Counted from the first letter of the stretch, positions 8,177 through 16,758 are shown. The stretch: 64,000 nt of DNA from CAVPWP01 sp050789285 (GCF_050789285.1 NZ_JBOUVX010000002.1:558001-622000); one strand, 5' to 3'. Made by a program: numbers and translations. The notes: generated by a model not told the origin, from the letters alone.

Positions 8177-9838
8177 CTAGGCCTGGTGCGCGGCAGCCCG
8201 GGCGCAGAAGCACGACGCGCCCACGGACACGTCCGCGCGCGCCAGCGCGATGTCGAGCCGGGGCCGGAGTGCGGCGGCTTCGGCAACGCGGCCCTGTCGG
8301 GACAGACAGTCGTGAAGGCCCTTCAGGCTCCAGACGTTGTCGGGATGGATCGAGGACCGGGGAAGGTGGCCGCCAAGGCCCAGATCTTCGCGGTAGACGG
8401 CTTCGGCCTCGTCGAGCCGGCCCTGTTCCAGAAGAAGCGCGCCAAGCGCGTGGCGCGCAGGCTGCATCCAGCCCCAGGGTTCGTCATAGGGCAGTCCGTC
8501 GTCCAGCGTGACCGAGCGCCTGAGGTGATCGAAGGCCACATCGTGGTCGCCCTTGCGATAGGCGATCTCGCCCGCAAGCATTTCAGCCGCGATCCCCAGC
8601 AGGTCGACGCAGCGGTTGTTGTGCAGAAGCCGGGTCTCGGGGACGCGCGCCCAAGCGGCGTGAAAGTCCCGTTGGTGCGCCTCGGCCTCGGCGATGCGGC
8701 CCAGCGCCGCGCAGGCCACGCCCTTGGCGTAATGCAGTGTCGCCGTGAGATTGGCGTAAAGCTCCGCGTCATGCGGCAAGGGCTCGGCGATCAGCTCGTG
8801 CCACTTGCCGAAGCGGATGAAGACATGCGGGCGCATGGCCAGATAGCTTTCCATGTAATCGGCCATGGGCGGCGAGGGCATGCGCAGTAGCGCCTCGGGC
8901 GTGGTGGCGATCATTTCGTCTGCAGCGGCCAGCGCGGGCGCGTATTGGCCAAGGAACATCGCCCCGTAGATCGCGAAGTGATAGTCGTGCTGGCGGTAGG
9001 CGGTGTAGAAGTCCATCCCGCCTTCGCGGTCGTACCACTTCCGGTCTGCGGCGATGGCGGCATGGTTTGACCGCAGGACGTCCGAATAGGCGCCCACCAG
9101 AATGTCGATATGACTGGCCATGTGAACCAGGTGCCCGGCATCCGGCACCAGCGTCCGCAGCCTGTCCGCATGCCGCAGCGCCTTTTCCGGGACGGGCGAC
9201 ATCTCCATCAGGTGGACGTAGAGGTGCAGAAGCCCGGGATGATCCCAGGCCGCCGGCGTGCGCCGAAAGGCGGTTTCGAGGACCGCGCGCGCCTCGGCCG
9301 TATCGGCTCCCGGGGCGGGGCCGCCGGTGGTCAGGTCCCACATCCGCCAGGGCGTGCGGTCCATCAGCGCCTCGACGAAAAGCGCGGCGATGTCGAGATC
9401 CTCGGGGTAGGCGGCATGCACCGCCCGCATGGCGTCGGCATAGGCATCGTTCCAGCACGACATGTCGTCGATCGGGTCGGCCTGCGGATAGCGCGCGGAG
9501 AGCGCTTCAAGCAGGGCGCGCTCTTCTGCGCTGGCACCAGCGGCGCGCAGCCCGGCCGCTGTGGCCGCGTGCGCCTCGGACAGGACGGCGGCCCGGGTGG
9601 GGCCATCCATCAGATCCCACGTCAGGTTGTAGTTGGGGCCGGTCGCGTAAGCGATACCCCACCAGGCCATGGCACAGTCCGGGTCGGCCTCCAGCGCGCG
9701 CCTGAAGCAGGCGATGGCTTCGGCGTGGTGGAACCCGTAGGTCCAGACGAGGCCCCGGTCGAACCAGGCCTGCGCCTTGGCCACGGCGGTGGTGACGGGG
9801 CGGCCATGCGCGCCGAGGTCAAAGGGATAGTCCGACAT
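8177..9838 (-). CDS. Tetratricopeptide-repeat protein of unknown function
   Basis: 553 residues, cytoplasmic (no signal peptide). The N-terminus has a TPR-like pair (AWFDRGLVWTYGFHHAEAIACFRRALEADPDCAMAWWGIAYATGP, described here in parts), and another lies near the C-terminus (GALLLEQGRLDEAEAVYREDLG). The middle has HLYVHLMEMSP and HMASHIDILVGAY, conserved-looking His-rich segments. Similar proteins in Proteobacteria are annotated only as TPR proteins. The gene is convergent with the amidohydrolase/glyoxalase pair and stands alone. Confidence 0.75.
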   Translation of the reverse strand: MSDYPFDLGAHGRPVTTAVAKAQAWFDRGLVWTYGFHHAEAIACFRRALEADPDCAMAWWGIAYATGPNYNLTWDLMDGPTRAAVLSEAHAATAAGLRAAGASAEERALLEALSARYPQADPIDDMSCWNDAYADAMRAVHAAYPEDLDIAALFVEALMDRTPWRMWDLTTGGPAPGADTAEARAVLETAFRRTPAAWDHPGLLHLYVHLMEMSPVPEKALRHADRLRTLVPDAGHLVHMASHIDILVGAYSDVLRSNHAAIAADRKWYDREGGMDFYTAYRQHDYHFAIYGAMFLGQYAPALAAADEMIATTPEALLRMPSPPMADYMESYLAMRPHVFIRFGKWHELIAEPLPHDAELYANLTATLHYAKGVACAALGRIAEAEAHQRDFHAAWARVPETRLLHNNRCVDLLGIAAEMLAGEIAYRKGDHDVAFDHLRRSVTLDDGLPYDEPWGWMQPARHALGALLLEQGRLDEAEAVYREDLGLGGHLPRSSIHPDNVWSLKGLHDCLSRQGRVAEAAALRPRLDIALARADVSVGASCFCARAAAHQA

Positions 9839-9875
9839 GCCGGAAGTGTCCGCCGAGTCGCGGTCCGGTGCAAGC

Positions 9876-9922
9876 CGGGGGCTCTGCCCCCGGACCCCCG
9901 GGATACTTCCAGGTCGATGGAG
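9876..9922 (+). repeat. Dispersed G+C-rich intergenic repeat, copy 2
   Basis: GGGGGCTCTGCCCCC followed by CCCCCGGGATACTTCC lies between the TPR gene and the atp operon terminator. The layout matches the copies at 6231 and 39537, with a more degenerate right end. Confidence 0.5.
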
Positions 9923-9942
9923 AGGCTTGGGTCGCCCGAATG

Positions 9943-9969
9943 AAAAAGGCCCGCCACGAGGGGCGGGCC
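9943..9969 (-). terminator. Intrinsic terminator of the F0 ATP synthase operon
   Basis: Read on the minus strand, GGCCCGCC and GGCGGGCC form a perfect 8-bp stem around a 6-base loop and are followed directly by TTTTT. It lies 24 bp after the atpF stop, the expected position for ending the atpIBEXF transcript. Confidence 0.85.
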
Positions 9970-9992
9970 GATCTCTGGAGCGCGGGGCCCGA

Positions 9993-10568
9993 TCAGTGCA
10001 GGCGGGCTTCGACGGTCTTGATCGCGTCGTCGATCAGCCCGGCCGCGCTTTCCTTGGTCATCTGCTTGGCCAGCACGTCGCCGGCGGCCGCGATGGCCAC
10101 CTGCACCGCCTGATCACGCACGCCGCGAATGGCCGAGGCCTCGGCCGAGGCGATCTTTTCCTCGGCGGCCTGCAGACGGCGGGCGACCGACTTCTCGAGG
10201 TCGCGCTTAGCCTCGTCGGCGGCAAGCTGCGCTTCTTCCCGCGCCTGAGCGACGATGCGCGCGGACTGTTCGGCCACTTCGCGCTGCTTGCGCTCGTAGC
10301 TGGCGAGAAGCGACTGCGCCTCGTCCCGAAGGGCGCGGGCTTCGTCGAGGTCCGAGCGGATCTGGACGGCGCGCTTGTCGAGCAGGCCCGCGATCATTCC
10401 CGGAACCTTGAAGTACCACAGCACGCCCATGAAGATCAGGAACGCGATGGTGACGATGAAGTCCGTGTTCGTGAGCTTGTAGAACTCGGCCGAGAAGATG
10501 TTCTTCGTCGCCGCCGACGCCGGAAGTGCTGCGGCCACGAGGACGGCGGAAAGGAGAAGCCTGTTCAT
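9993..10568 (-). CDS. atpF: F0F1 ATP synthase subunit b
   Basis: 191 residues. A cleavable-looking hydrophobic N-terminus (LLLSAVLVAAALPASA) is followed by one membrane segment (FIVTIAFLIFMGVLWYF, about residues 38-55) and a long charged coiled coil forming the peripheral stalk. ATG 10568 lies eight bases after AAGGAG; a GTG at 10577 is in frame but badly placed. It is the last gene of the operon and starts six bases after the atpX stop. Confidence 0.95.
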   Translation of the reverse strand: MNRLLLSAVLVAAALPASAATKNIFSAEFYKLTNTDFIVTIAFLIFMGVLWYFKVPGMIAGLLDKRAVQIRSDLDEARALRDEAQSLLASYERKQREVAEQSARIVAQAREEAQLAADEAKRDLEKSVARRLQAAEEKIASAEASAIRGVRDQAVQVAIAAAGDVLAKQMTKESAAGLIDDAIKTVEARLH

Positions 10569-10573
10569 CCGTC

Positions 10574-11098
10574 TCACTCCTTGATCCGGGCGTTCACGGC
10601 TGCGGTGACGGTGCGAGCGTCGGCCTTGCCGCCAAGCGCCGCGACGATTTCCTTGGCGGTATCGCGGGCGACTTCCTTGACGGCGTCCATCGCGCCGTCG
10701 CGGATTTCCGCGATCCGGGCTTCGGATTCGCTGGCGCGCGCCGCGATCTCGGCGTCTGCCTTCGCCAGGGCAACGTCAAGGTCGGCCTGGATTTCGGCCC
10801 GGGCCTCGGCGGCGATCTTCTGCGCCTCACTGCGTGCGTCGGCCAGCGCCTTTTCATAGGCCGCTTCCGCCTCTTGCGCGCGCAGCTTGAGCTCCTCGGC
10901 CGCGGCGATGTCGTTGGTGATCGTTCCCTGACGCTCGGCCAGAACCGCAGAGATGCGCGGCAGCGCGACGCGCGTCAGGATCAGGTAGATCACGACAAGC
11001 GTGACCACCAGCCAGAAGATCTGGTTGGAAAAGGTCGAGAAGTCGAGCTGCGGAAGTCCGCCTGCCGCTTCTTCGGCCCCGTGGGTTTCGGTTGCCAT
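10574..11098 (-). CDS. atpX: F0F1 ATP synthase subunit b'
   Basis: 174 residues. One membrane segment (FWLVVTLVVIYLILTRVALP, about residues 28-47) is followed by an Ala/Glu-rich coiled coil. The presence of both b and b' is typical of photosynthetic-type and alphaproteobacterial ATP synthases, where they form a heterodimeric stalk. atpX is the name used for this gene in Rhodobacter capsulatus. It lies between atpE and atpF. Confidence 0.93.
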   Translation of the reverse strand: MATETHGAEEAAGGLPQLDFSTFSNQIFWLVVTLVVIYLILTRVALPRISAVLAERQGTITNDIAAAEELKLRAQEAEAAYEKALADARSEAQKIAAEARAEIQADLDVALAKADAEIAARASESEARIAEIRDGAMDAVKEVARDTAKEIVAALGGKADARTVTAAVNARIKE

Positions 11099-11180
11099 CG
11101 TGCTGTCCTCGCGCGCGCTTCAAGGCCTGACACCGGACGCCCGCGGGGCGGACGTCCGGCCGTAAGGATCGAAGGACGTC

Positions 11181-11417
11181 TTAGACCGCGAACATCAGCA
11201 GAAGCGCGACTAGGAACGCGAAGATCCCCAGGGCTTCCGCGAAGGCGATGCCGATGAAGAGCGTCGCGGTCTGGCCGGCGGCGGCCGACGGGTTGCGCAG
11301 GGCGCCGGCAAGGAAGTTGCCGGCGACGTGGCCCACACCGATGGCGGCCGCGCCCGAACCGATGGCGGCGAGGCCGGCACCGATGAATTGACCCATGCTT
11401 GCGATATCGCCTTCCAT
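11181..11417 (-). CDS. atpE: F0F1 ATP synthase subunit c
   Basis: 78 residues forming the proton-carrying ring. Two membrane helices flank the polar loop RNPSA, the first helix is glycine-rich (GAGLAAIGSGAAAIGVG), and the ion-binding Glu is at residue 61 (GIAFAEALGIF). ATG 11417 follows AAGGAG. The same frame continues upstream over atpB but that extension is only the antiframe of atpB. Confidence 0.96.
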   Translation of the reverse strand: MEGDIASMGQFIGAGLAAIGSGAAAIGVGHVAGNFLAGALRNPSAAAGQTATLFIGIAFAEALGIFAFLVALLLMFAV

Positions 11418-11467
11418 GTCGTGTTTCTCCTTACGTTGGAATTGGCAGAATTGGGTTCGCCTGACCG

Positions 11468-12220
11468 TCAGTGATGCGGATGCAGCGCATCCTTGAGATA
11501 GACGCAGGTCAGGATGGTGAAGACGTAGGCCTGGATCGCGGCGACCAGGAACTCGAGCGCGTAGATCGCGACCATGCCGCCGATGGCGATCGGTGCGATC
11601 AGCGCGGCGCCGGCGAAGGCGGCGAAGACCTTCATCACCGCGTGGCCCGCCATGATCGCGCCGGCAAGTCGGACCGAATGGCTGAGCGGGCGCACGAAGA
11701 ACGAGATCAGTTCGATCACGGCCAGGATCGGCCGCAGGCCGAGCGGCGCGGACGAGACCCAGAAGAGGCTGAGGAACGAGGCGCCATTCTTGACAAAGCC
11801 CACCACGACCACCGTTGCGAACACCGCAAGCGCCATGACCGCCGTGACCGCAATGTGCGATGTCGGGCTGAAGCTTGTCGGGATCAGCGCGAGGTAGTTC
11901 GAGAACAGGATGAAGAGGAACAGCGTGAAGATGTAGGGAAAGAACTTCAGCGCGTCCTTGCCGGCCACGTCCTCGACCATCTTGTGAACGAAGCCATAGA
12001 CCAGTTCGGTGACGGACTGGGCGCGGTTCGGGACGATGGCGCGGCCACGGGTGCCAAGCAGGAACAGCGCCGCGATCGCGGCGACGGCCAGCGCCATCCA
12101 GAGGGTGGCATTGGTGGGCGTGTACCAGTGAATTGCGTCGCCGCCGAAAAGCGGCTTCACGATGAACTGGTCCATCGGGTGAAACTCGAGCCCGCCACCG
12201 CTGTGCGCTTCGTCCGCCAC
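11468..12220 (-). CDS. atpB: F0F1 ATP synthase subunit a
   Basis: 250 residues, five to six membrane helices forming the proton half-channels next to the c ring. The essential Arg is in SHSVRLAGAIMAGH near residue 182; most bacteria have RLFANMLAGH here, so the LAGAI stretch is a local variant. Other family marks are NYLALIPTSFSPT and the C-terminal YVFTILTCVYLKDA. It ends 50 bp before atpE and starts three bases after the atpI stop. Confidence 0.95.
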   Translation of the reverse strand: MADEAHSGGGLEFHPMDQFIVKPLFGGDAIHWYTPTNATLWMALAVAAIAALFLLGTRGRAIVPNRAQSVTELVYGFVHKMVEDVAGKDALKFFPYIFTLFLFILFSNYLALIPTSFSPTSHIAVTAVMALAVFATVVVVGFVKNGASFLSLFWVSSAPLGLRPILAVIELISFFVRPLSHSVRLAGAIMAGHAVMKVFAAFAGAALIAPIAIGGMVAIYALEFLVAAIQAYVFTILTCVYLKDALHPHH

Positions 12221-12223
12221 GTC

Positions 12224-12550
12224 CTAGCCCTTCTTCTTCGCGGCCTCGTCGGCCAGTCGTTTCTCCTGGATCTCGCGCGCCGAGCGGACCATGGTCAGCA
12301 CCCCGGCGGCGAAGCCCAGCAATGTGAACAGCATCAGGAAAATGGGCTGCGTTCCGAAGAGCGTGTCCAGCCCCAACCCGATGCCGAAGCCGATCAGAAG
12401 ACCGGCAACCAGTTCGATCACCATCCGCCACGCCAGTTGCGCCTGCGAATAGTGTTCCTCCGTATGGGGTTTGGGCGCGTCGCCTCCCTTGGCTTTCGCG
12501 ATCCGCTGCTCCAGCGCCTTCAGGCGGTCCGCATCGTGATCGTCAGCCAT
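12224..12550 (-). CDS. atpI: AtpI/AtpZ-type ATP synthase assembly protein
   Basis: 108 residues with a charged N-terminus and two membrane helices (MVIELVAGLLIGFGIGLGLD and PIFLMLFTLLGFAAGVLTMV), ending in a basic tail. As first gene of the F0 operon it fits AtpI, which helps c-ring assembly and may take part in Mg2+ handling. The 255-bp gap upstream should contain the operon promoter, but I see no clear -35/-10 pair. Confidence 0.9.
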   Translation of the reverse strand: MADDHDADRLKALEQRIAKAKGGDAPKPHTEEHYSQAQLAWRMVIELVAGLLIGFGIGLGLDTLFGTQPIFLMLFTLLGFAAGVLTMVRSAREIQEKRLADEAAKKKG

Positions 12551-12731
12551 GAGAAAAACCCCATTGGACAGTCGCGGGATGTCTAGGCAGCGAGGGGGGG
12601 CGAGTCAATGGGGCCGGCGATTGCTGTCGTCGGTCATTAACGCATTGAAATAGAGGAACTCTATCTACCGCCACCTCGCATCGGTCCTTCCGTTCCGGGC
12701 TTCGGGATCGTCAATCGCGCGGTTTCGGCAT

Positions 12732-12751
12732 ATTCAACCCGGAAGTTGAAT
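12732..12751. promoter_or_regulatory. Inverted repeat ATTCAAC-N6-GTTGAAT upstream of arsR-type gene
   Basis: A perfect 7-bp inverted repeat lies 55 bp before the ArsR-type gene. ATTCAA/TTGAAT arms resemble known ArsR/SmtB operators, so autoregulation is plausible. A TTGACG -35-like hexamer lies between it and the gene at about 12770. Confidence 0.45.
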
Positions 12752-12805
12752 TTGCGGCGCCGACCGGGATTGACGGGCAGGCACCCGCGCCGCTAGGGCG
12801 GGGTC

Positions 12806-13156
12806 GTGACGCGTACATCCACCCTAGACGTCGTTTTCGCCGCGCTGTCGGACCCGACCCGACGCGCGATCCTGACCATGCTGCTTGAAGACGATATGGC
12901 GGTGACCGACGTGGCCGAGCCGTTCGAGATGTCGTTGGCCGCGATCTCGAAGCATCTGGCCGTTCTGGCAGAGGCTGGTCTGATCAGCCAGGAGAAACGC
13001 GGGCGGGTGAAGTGGTGCAAGCTCGAACCCGACGCACTGCGGGGCGCAAGCGTCTGGATGCAGGGCTTCGGACAGTTCGAGCCTGTGCACCTTGACGCTT
13101 TCGAGCGGTTTCTTGCGGCCGAGCTTCACGATGGCGGGGACGAGGACCCCGCCTGA
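12806..13156 (+). CDS. ArsR-family transcriptional regulator
   Basis: 116 residues with a winged HTH: FAALSDPTRRAILTMLLEDDM, then the recognition region FEMSLAAISKHLAVLAEAGLI and the wing QEKRGRVKWCKLEP. Only one Cys is present and no CXC metal site, so it is more like the non-metal SdpR/YgaV-type members often paired with an AHSA1 protein, but no such partner is adjacent. Translation starts at GTG 12806 by the fit of the N-terminus. Confidence 0.85.
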   Translation: MTRTSTLDVVFAALSDPTRRAILTMLLEDDMAVTDVAEPFEMSLAAISKHLAVLAEAGLISQEKRGRVKWCKLEPDALRGASVWMQGFGQFEPVHLDAFERFLAAELHDGGDEDPA

Positions 13157-13167
13157 CGAAGATCGAC

Positions 13168-13195
13168 GCGGCCCCAGCTGATCAAGCCGGGCCGC
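13168..13195. terminator. Hairpin between convergent arsR-type and OMP genes
   Basis: GCGGCCC and GGGCCGC form a 7-bp stem with a 14-base loop in the 60-bp gap between two convergent genes. No clear T-run follows on either strand, so it is a possible weak bidirectional terminator. Confidence 0.35.
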
Positions 13196-13216
13196 GCCGT
13201 TGTGCTGAGCGGATCG

Positions 13217-13834
13217 TCAGAACCGGTACATCGCGCGAAGGTAGACGGCGTTCACGTCCACGTCGCCGCCCGACGATCCGATGCCGTCGAAGGAGTTGTA
13301 GATGTATTCACCGCCGAGCGTCCACGCGTCGCTCATCCGCCAGTCGTAGCCCAGGCCAAGCGAATAGCCGTCCGAGCTTCCGTCGATGAAATCGGACACC
13401 CCGTCGACGCTGGTATAGGCAAAGCCCGCGCTGCCGAAGAGCAGGCCGTTGCCCACCTCGTAGCCAAGGATCAGCTTCAGCCGCGCCATCTGGTCAAGGC
13501 TTGCGGATTCGCCGGTGTCGGGGTCGGTCACCGTCAGGTCGGTCCAGTCGTATTGGAACTCGGGCCCCAGATACCAGCCGCTCCCCAGGCTCCAGAGATA
13601 GCCGGCGGTAAGGCCGCCGATGACGTTGTTTTCGTCGAAGTCGTTGATGTCGAGGCTGAAGTCGCCGTAGGCATAGCCAAGCTGGCCACCGATGTAGCCG
13701 CCTTCCCAAGCCGCAGCCACCGGTGCCGGCGCGACGATGACAACCTCTTCGGCCGGAACGGGTGTCGGCCCCGCCGCGAAGGCTGCGCCGGCGGCAGTGG
13801 AAAGAAGGATGGCAAGCGATGCTTGTCTGAACAT
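13217..13834 (-). CDS. Outer-membrane beta-barrel protein (OmpA/OMP25-like barrel)
   Basis: 205 residues. A signal peptide ending at AFAAG is followed by a short Pro/Val linker and about eight amphipathic strands (WEGGYIGGQLGYAYGDF, YLGPEFQYDW, LKLILGYEVG, WTLGGEYIYNSF), ending in the typical terminal Phe (LRAMYRF) recognised by the BAM complex. It fits the OMP_b-brl barrel family; its ligand is unknown. ATG 13834 follows AAGGAG. An inverted repeat TTGACC-TC-GGTCAA lies about 100 bp upstream. Confidence 0.88.
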   Translation of the reverse strand: MFRQASLAILLSTAAGAAFAAGPTPVPAEEVVIVAPAPVAAAWEGGYIGGQLGYAYGDFSLDINDFDENNVIGGLTAGYLWSLGSGWYLGPEFQYDWTDLTVTDPDTGESASLDQMARLKLILGYEVGNGLLFGSAGFAYTSVDGVSDFIDGSSDGYSLGLGYDWRMSDAWTLGGEYIYNSFDGIGSSGGDVDVNAVYLRAMYRF

Positions 13835-13930
13835 TGTGTGCTCCTTGTCAAATGCGGAACAGGGCCTGCTGTCGTCCCGCAAGCCCCGTGAACCATTGAT
13901 GAGTTTCTTACATATAGGAACGACTACGCA

Positions 13931-13944
13931 TTGACCTCGGTCAA
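13931..13944. promoter_or_regulatory. Inverted repeat TTGACC-N2-GGTCAA upstream of OMP gene
   Basis: Perfect 6-bp arms with a 2-base spacer lie in the divergent gap between the barrel gene and the kinase-fold gene. The arms are identical to those of the palindrome before deoC (48335) but with a shorter spacer. Either a regulator site or chance; no promoter is clear nearby. Confidence 0.3.
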
Positions 13945-14072
13945 CCGGTGAACTTTCGGCGGAAAGCTGCCGGTGAGCCGCTACCGGGCCGCAAGGTCAC
14001 GCGGTCGTGGCAATCACCCACGCTGCGTTTCGATATCTTTTCACGCCTGCCGGCAGCCCCTAGGTTCAGGAC

Positions 14073-14801
14073 ATGACCGCTGCTGCCGATACCGATCCGG
14101 ACCTGATTGCCCGTGTCGCACAGACCACGGACCGGATCGAGCGTCTTGAGCATCAGGGCCAGGTGGTCTGGGTCAAGCGCGAAGAACGACTGTCGCTGCG
14201 GATGCGGCTTCAGAAAGGCGCGGGCGCCTCGGCCTTCGAACGCGAGCGCGCGGCCCTGCATCGCCTTGCCGGGCTTGATGTGCCTGTGCCGCCGATCCTT
14301 GCCGAGGGGCCCGATTTCTTCATGACGCCCGATAGCGGCGTCTCGCTTCAGACCATGGTGCGTGACGATCTTGGCGCAGACGGCGAACGTCGCGCGGCCT
14401 TCGTGGCCGCGGCCCAGGGTCTGGCCGGACTGCATGCCCGCCGGATCTCGCACGGGCATCCGCGTCTGAAGGATATCTGCTGGAAGGACGGGCGCATCAC
14501 CTTCATCGACTTCGAGCGCTTCAGCGACAAGCTCAACACGCCAAGCGGCCACGCCCGCGATTTGGCGACCTTCGTCTTCAGCGCGATTGCCGAAGCGGGC
14601 GGGCCGACGGGCGATCTTGACGCCGCCCGCGACGCCTACCGGACCGCGGACGAGCAGGGCATATGGGAGCGGACGCGCACGCTGGTGCGCCGGCTGCGCT
14701 TCATCGACTGGCTGACGAAGCCCCTTCAATTCCGCCCCGACGGCAAGTCGCGCGAGTTCAAGGCGATTCCGGCCACGTTGCGCTATTTCGAACGGGGCTG
14801 A
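14073..14801 (+). CDS. Kinase-fold protein, InaA/WaaP (lipopolysaccharide kinase)-like
   Basis: 242 residues. A VWVKRE segment (nucleotide-binding Lys) near residue 33, an FERERAALHRLAGLDVPVPPIL linker, a catalytic-loop-like HGHPRLKDI near residue 130 and FIDFERF near residue 147 (in place of the Mg-binding DFG/DFE) show a minimal protein-kinase-like fold. Such WaaP/InaA/Bud32-related proteins phosphorylate LPS core sugars or other small targets; the substrate here is unknown. It is convergent with the LysR gene (7-bp gap). Confidence 0.6.
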   Translation: MTAAADTDPDLIARVAQTTDRIERLEHQGQVVWVKREERLSLRMRLQKGAGASAFERERAALHRLAGLDVPVPPILAEGPDFFMTPDSGVSLQTMVRDDLGADGERRAAFVAAAQGLAGLHARRISHGHPRLKDICWKDGRITFIDFERFSDKLNTPSGHARDLATFVFSAIAEAGGPTGDLDAARDAYRTADEQGIWERTRTLVRRLRFIDWLTKPLQFRPDGKSREFKAIPATLRYFERG

Positions 14802-14808
14802 CCCGGCC

Positions 14809-15699
14809 TCAGACGCCGATGTTCCAATCCCTGGCGCTGGCCTTCAGATGCTTGAGGAACGTCTGAACCTTCGGCGTACGGTGCAGATCGACATGGGTCA
14901 CCAGCCAGAGGCGTGCGATCCATTCCTCACGCGGCGGGACGACCATGGTCAGCCCGTCAAGACGCTCGGCCTCCCATGTCGACAGAAAGCCGATGCCGGC
15001 GCCGGCAAGCACCGCGTCGCGGATCGTCTCGGTCTGCGAGGCGCGATAGACCATGGCAGCGGCCGGAACATGCGCGCGCAGCCAGGCGTTGAACGGTGCG
15101 CGCGAGGTATCGTTGTCGTGGGCCACGAATTCGTGGCCGGCAAAGTCGCCGTCGTTCTTCGGGCAGCCCTTGCGTCGGACGTAGCCCTGGCTTGCATAAA
15201 GCGCGACCTCGATGCGGCCGAAGGGTTGAACGACGTTGTCGGGCTGTTCCGGGGCCTGGCCGGCGCGGATCGCCACGTGCGCCTCGCCGTATTCCAGGCG
15301 GAAGACGCGGTCGTCGGTCAGGTAGCGCACGCGCAGGCCGGGGTGATCCTGCTGGAACGACACCAGCGTGGGCGTGACCAGCGGCGAGAGCGACCCAAGC
15401 GAGGTCACCACAAGATCGCCCGTGACGCTTTCGCCTTGCCCCTTGATCCGGCTGACCAGTTGCGAGAACTGGTCGTCCGTCGCCTGTGCGACCTGCAGAA
15501 GGTCCTTGCCCGCCTCGGTCGCGGTATAGCCCCGGGCGTGGCGCTGGAACAGTTTCACGCCAAGCTGCTCTTCCAGCGCGTCGATATGGCGGATCACGGT
15601 GGCGTGGTGGACGCCCAGCACCTCGGCGGCACCGCTGACCGTGCCCTGGCGGGCCACGTGATAGGCTGTCCGGATTTCGTCCCAGGTGCTGATCGACAT
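14809..15699 (-). CDS. LysR-family transcriptional regulator
   Basis: 296 residues. The N-terminal HTH (IRTAYHVARQGTVSGAAEVLGVHHATVIRHIDALEEQLGVKLFQR) is followed by a type-2 periplasmic-binding-like effector domain (GDLVVTSLGSLSPLVTPTLVSFQQDHPGLRVRY onward). HATVIRHI in place of the commoner SAVSRQI places it in the subgroup annotated as LysR regulators of unknown target. ATG 15699 is chosen by the family N-terminus. No neighbouring gene is an evident target. Confidence 0.88.
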   Translation of the reverse strand: MSISTWDEIRTAYHVARQGTVSGAAEVLGVHHATVIRHIDALEEQLGVKLFQRHARGYTATEAGKDLLQVAQATDDQFSQLVSRIKGQGESVTGDLVVTSLGSLSPLVTPTLVSFQQDHPGLRVRYLTDDRVFRLEYGEAHVAIRAGQAPEQPDNVVQPFGRIEVALYASQGYVRRKGCPKNDGDFAGHEFVAHDNDTSRAPFNAWLRAHVPAAAMVYRASQTETIRDAVLAGAGIGFLSTWEAERLDGLTMVVPPREEWIARLWLVTHVDLHRTPKVQTFLKHLKASARDWNIGV

Positions 15700-15845
15700 C
15701 GTGAAGCGCCTCTTGTCCTGCGGGGGCGTTCTGCGATGCGGCGTACCGGATTGCAAGGCGCGGCCCCGTGTCGGAGCATCACATTTTCGCACATCTTCCG
15801 TGAAATCGACCGCCCGACTTGCACGTATGCATGGTCGTGACTGGG

Positions 15846-16676
15846 TCAGACCGCGGCCTTCCGCAGCCTTGCGGGCCGTGTCTCGCGGACCGGGGGCATT
15901 CCCAGAAGGGCCAAGAGCCGTTCGGTGTCGCGCCGGCCGTCTTCGTCAAGGCCGAGGGTGGCCCACTCGGCAGCAAGCGCCGCGCGTTCAAGTGTCACCA
16001 CCTCGCCCAGGCTGCGCACGCGCGGCACGCCAAGTCTGCGCAGGTGGTCGAGCAACCGGTGCGAATGCAGGATCGTCGGGCGCGCGTCGAGCGGCTCCCA
16101 CGCGTCAAGCAGCGTGACACGGCGCAGGTTGAATTCGGTCGGCAGGACATAGAACCGCAGGTCCGAGGCCCAGAGCAGGTCCTTCAGCGCGACCTGGTCG
16201 CGGGTCGCGCCGGCGGCGCGGTATCGTGCGGCCCAGTCGGCGAAGAACCGCGCCATGGCGGGCGAGTTCCGGTAAAGCACGACGCCCGAGTTGAGCTGCG
16301 GAAAGGCATAGGGCGTCCGCTCGGCATGGCCTTCCTGCACAAGATCCGACGCCCGGCGCATGTCATGGGCCAGCGCAAGGTCGAACCGCTGCATCAGGTC
16401 GAAGAGATCGCCGAACGGCGCCAGGATCAGCGTGTCGCAATCCAGGTAAAGCGTGCGATCGAACCGCGACAGCGGCATGCAGTCGATCTTGGCGCGGGGA
16501 TGGACGCGCGCAACGGTATGGACGGCGTCGAAGACCTCAAGGCCGGGTGCGTCGGGGCAATCGGTGAAGACATCGACCGGCAGGCCCGGGTTGTGGTGCC
16601 TCAGCGTTGCAGCCGATGCCCGCGCAAGATCGAGGTAATCCTGGCCCGTGGCCACGTAGATCGCGCCGTCTGTCAT
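15846..16676 (-). CDS. Nucleotide-diphospho-sugar transferase-fold glycosyltransferase
   Basis: 276 residues. IYVATGQDYLDLARASAATLRHHNP is a GT-A N-terminus and YLDCDTLI near residue 82 the DxD metal/nucleotide motif; QLNSGVVLYRNS and VLPTEFNLRR resemble GT8-like enzymes. Acceptor and sugar are unknown. ATG 16676 starts the fold; the open frame above it is not conserved-looking. Together with the glycosyltransferase and sulfotransferase at the left edge, it is a further candidate for surface-glycan synthesis. Confidence 0.75.
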   Translation of the reverse strand: MTDGAIYVATGQDYLDLARASAATLRHHNPGLPVDVFTDCPDAPGLEVFDAVHTVARVHPRAKIDCMPLSRFDRTLYLDCDTLILAPFGDLFDLMQRFDLALAHDMRRASDLVQEGHAERTPYAFPQLNSGVVLYRNSPAMARFFADWAARYRAAGATRDQVALKDLLWASDLRFYVLPTEFNLRRVTLLDAWEPLDARPTILHSHRLLDHLRRLGVPRVRSLGEVVTLERAALAAEWATLGLDEDGRRDTERLLALLGMPPVRETRPARLRKAAV

Positions 16677-16758
16677 CGTATCCGGTCCCGGACGTGCCTC
16701 CCGAAGCGCGAAGGCTAGCACGCGGCGGCGTCTCGGCAATGGGGATTTCGCCTCGCGC

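Noticed and set aside
11418..12431. A long minus-strand frame continuing upstream from atpE over atpB, giving 416 aa
   Set aside because: Only the last 78 residues are AtpE; the extension is Arg/Gly/His-rich and is the out-of-frame reading of atpB, which has clear subunit a motifs.
12650..12664. ATAGAG-GAA-CTCTAT inverted repeat upstream of atpI
   Set aside because: Short arms, no known matching regulator and no second copy; kept only as a remark in the ArsR finding.
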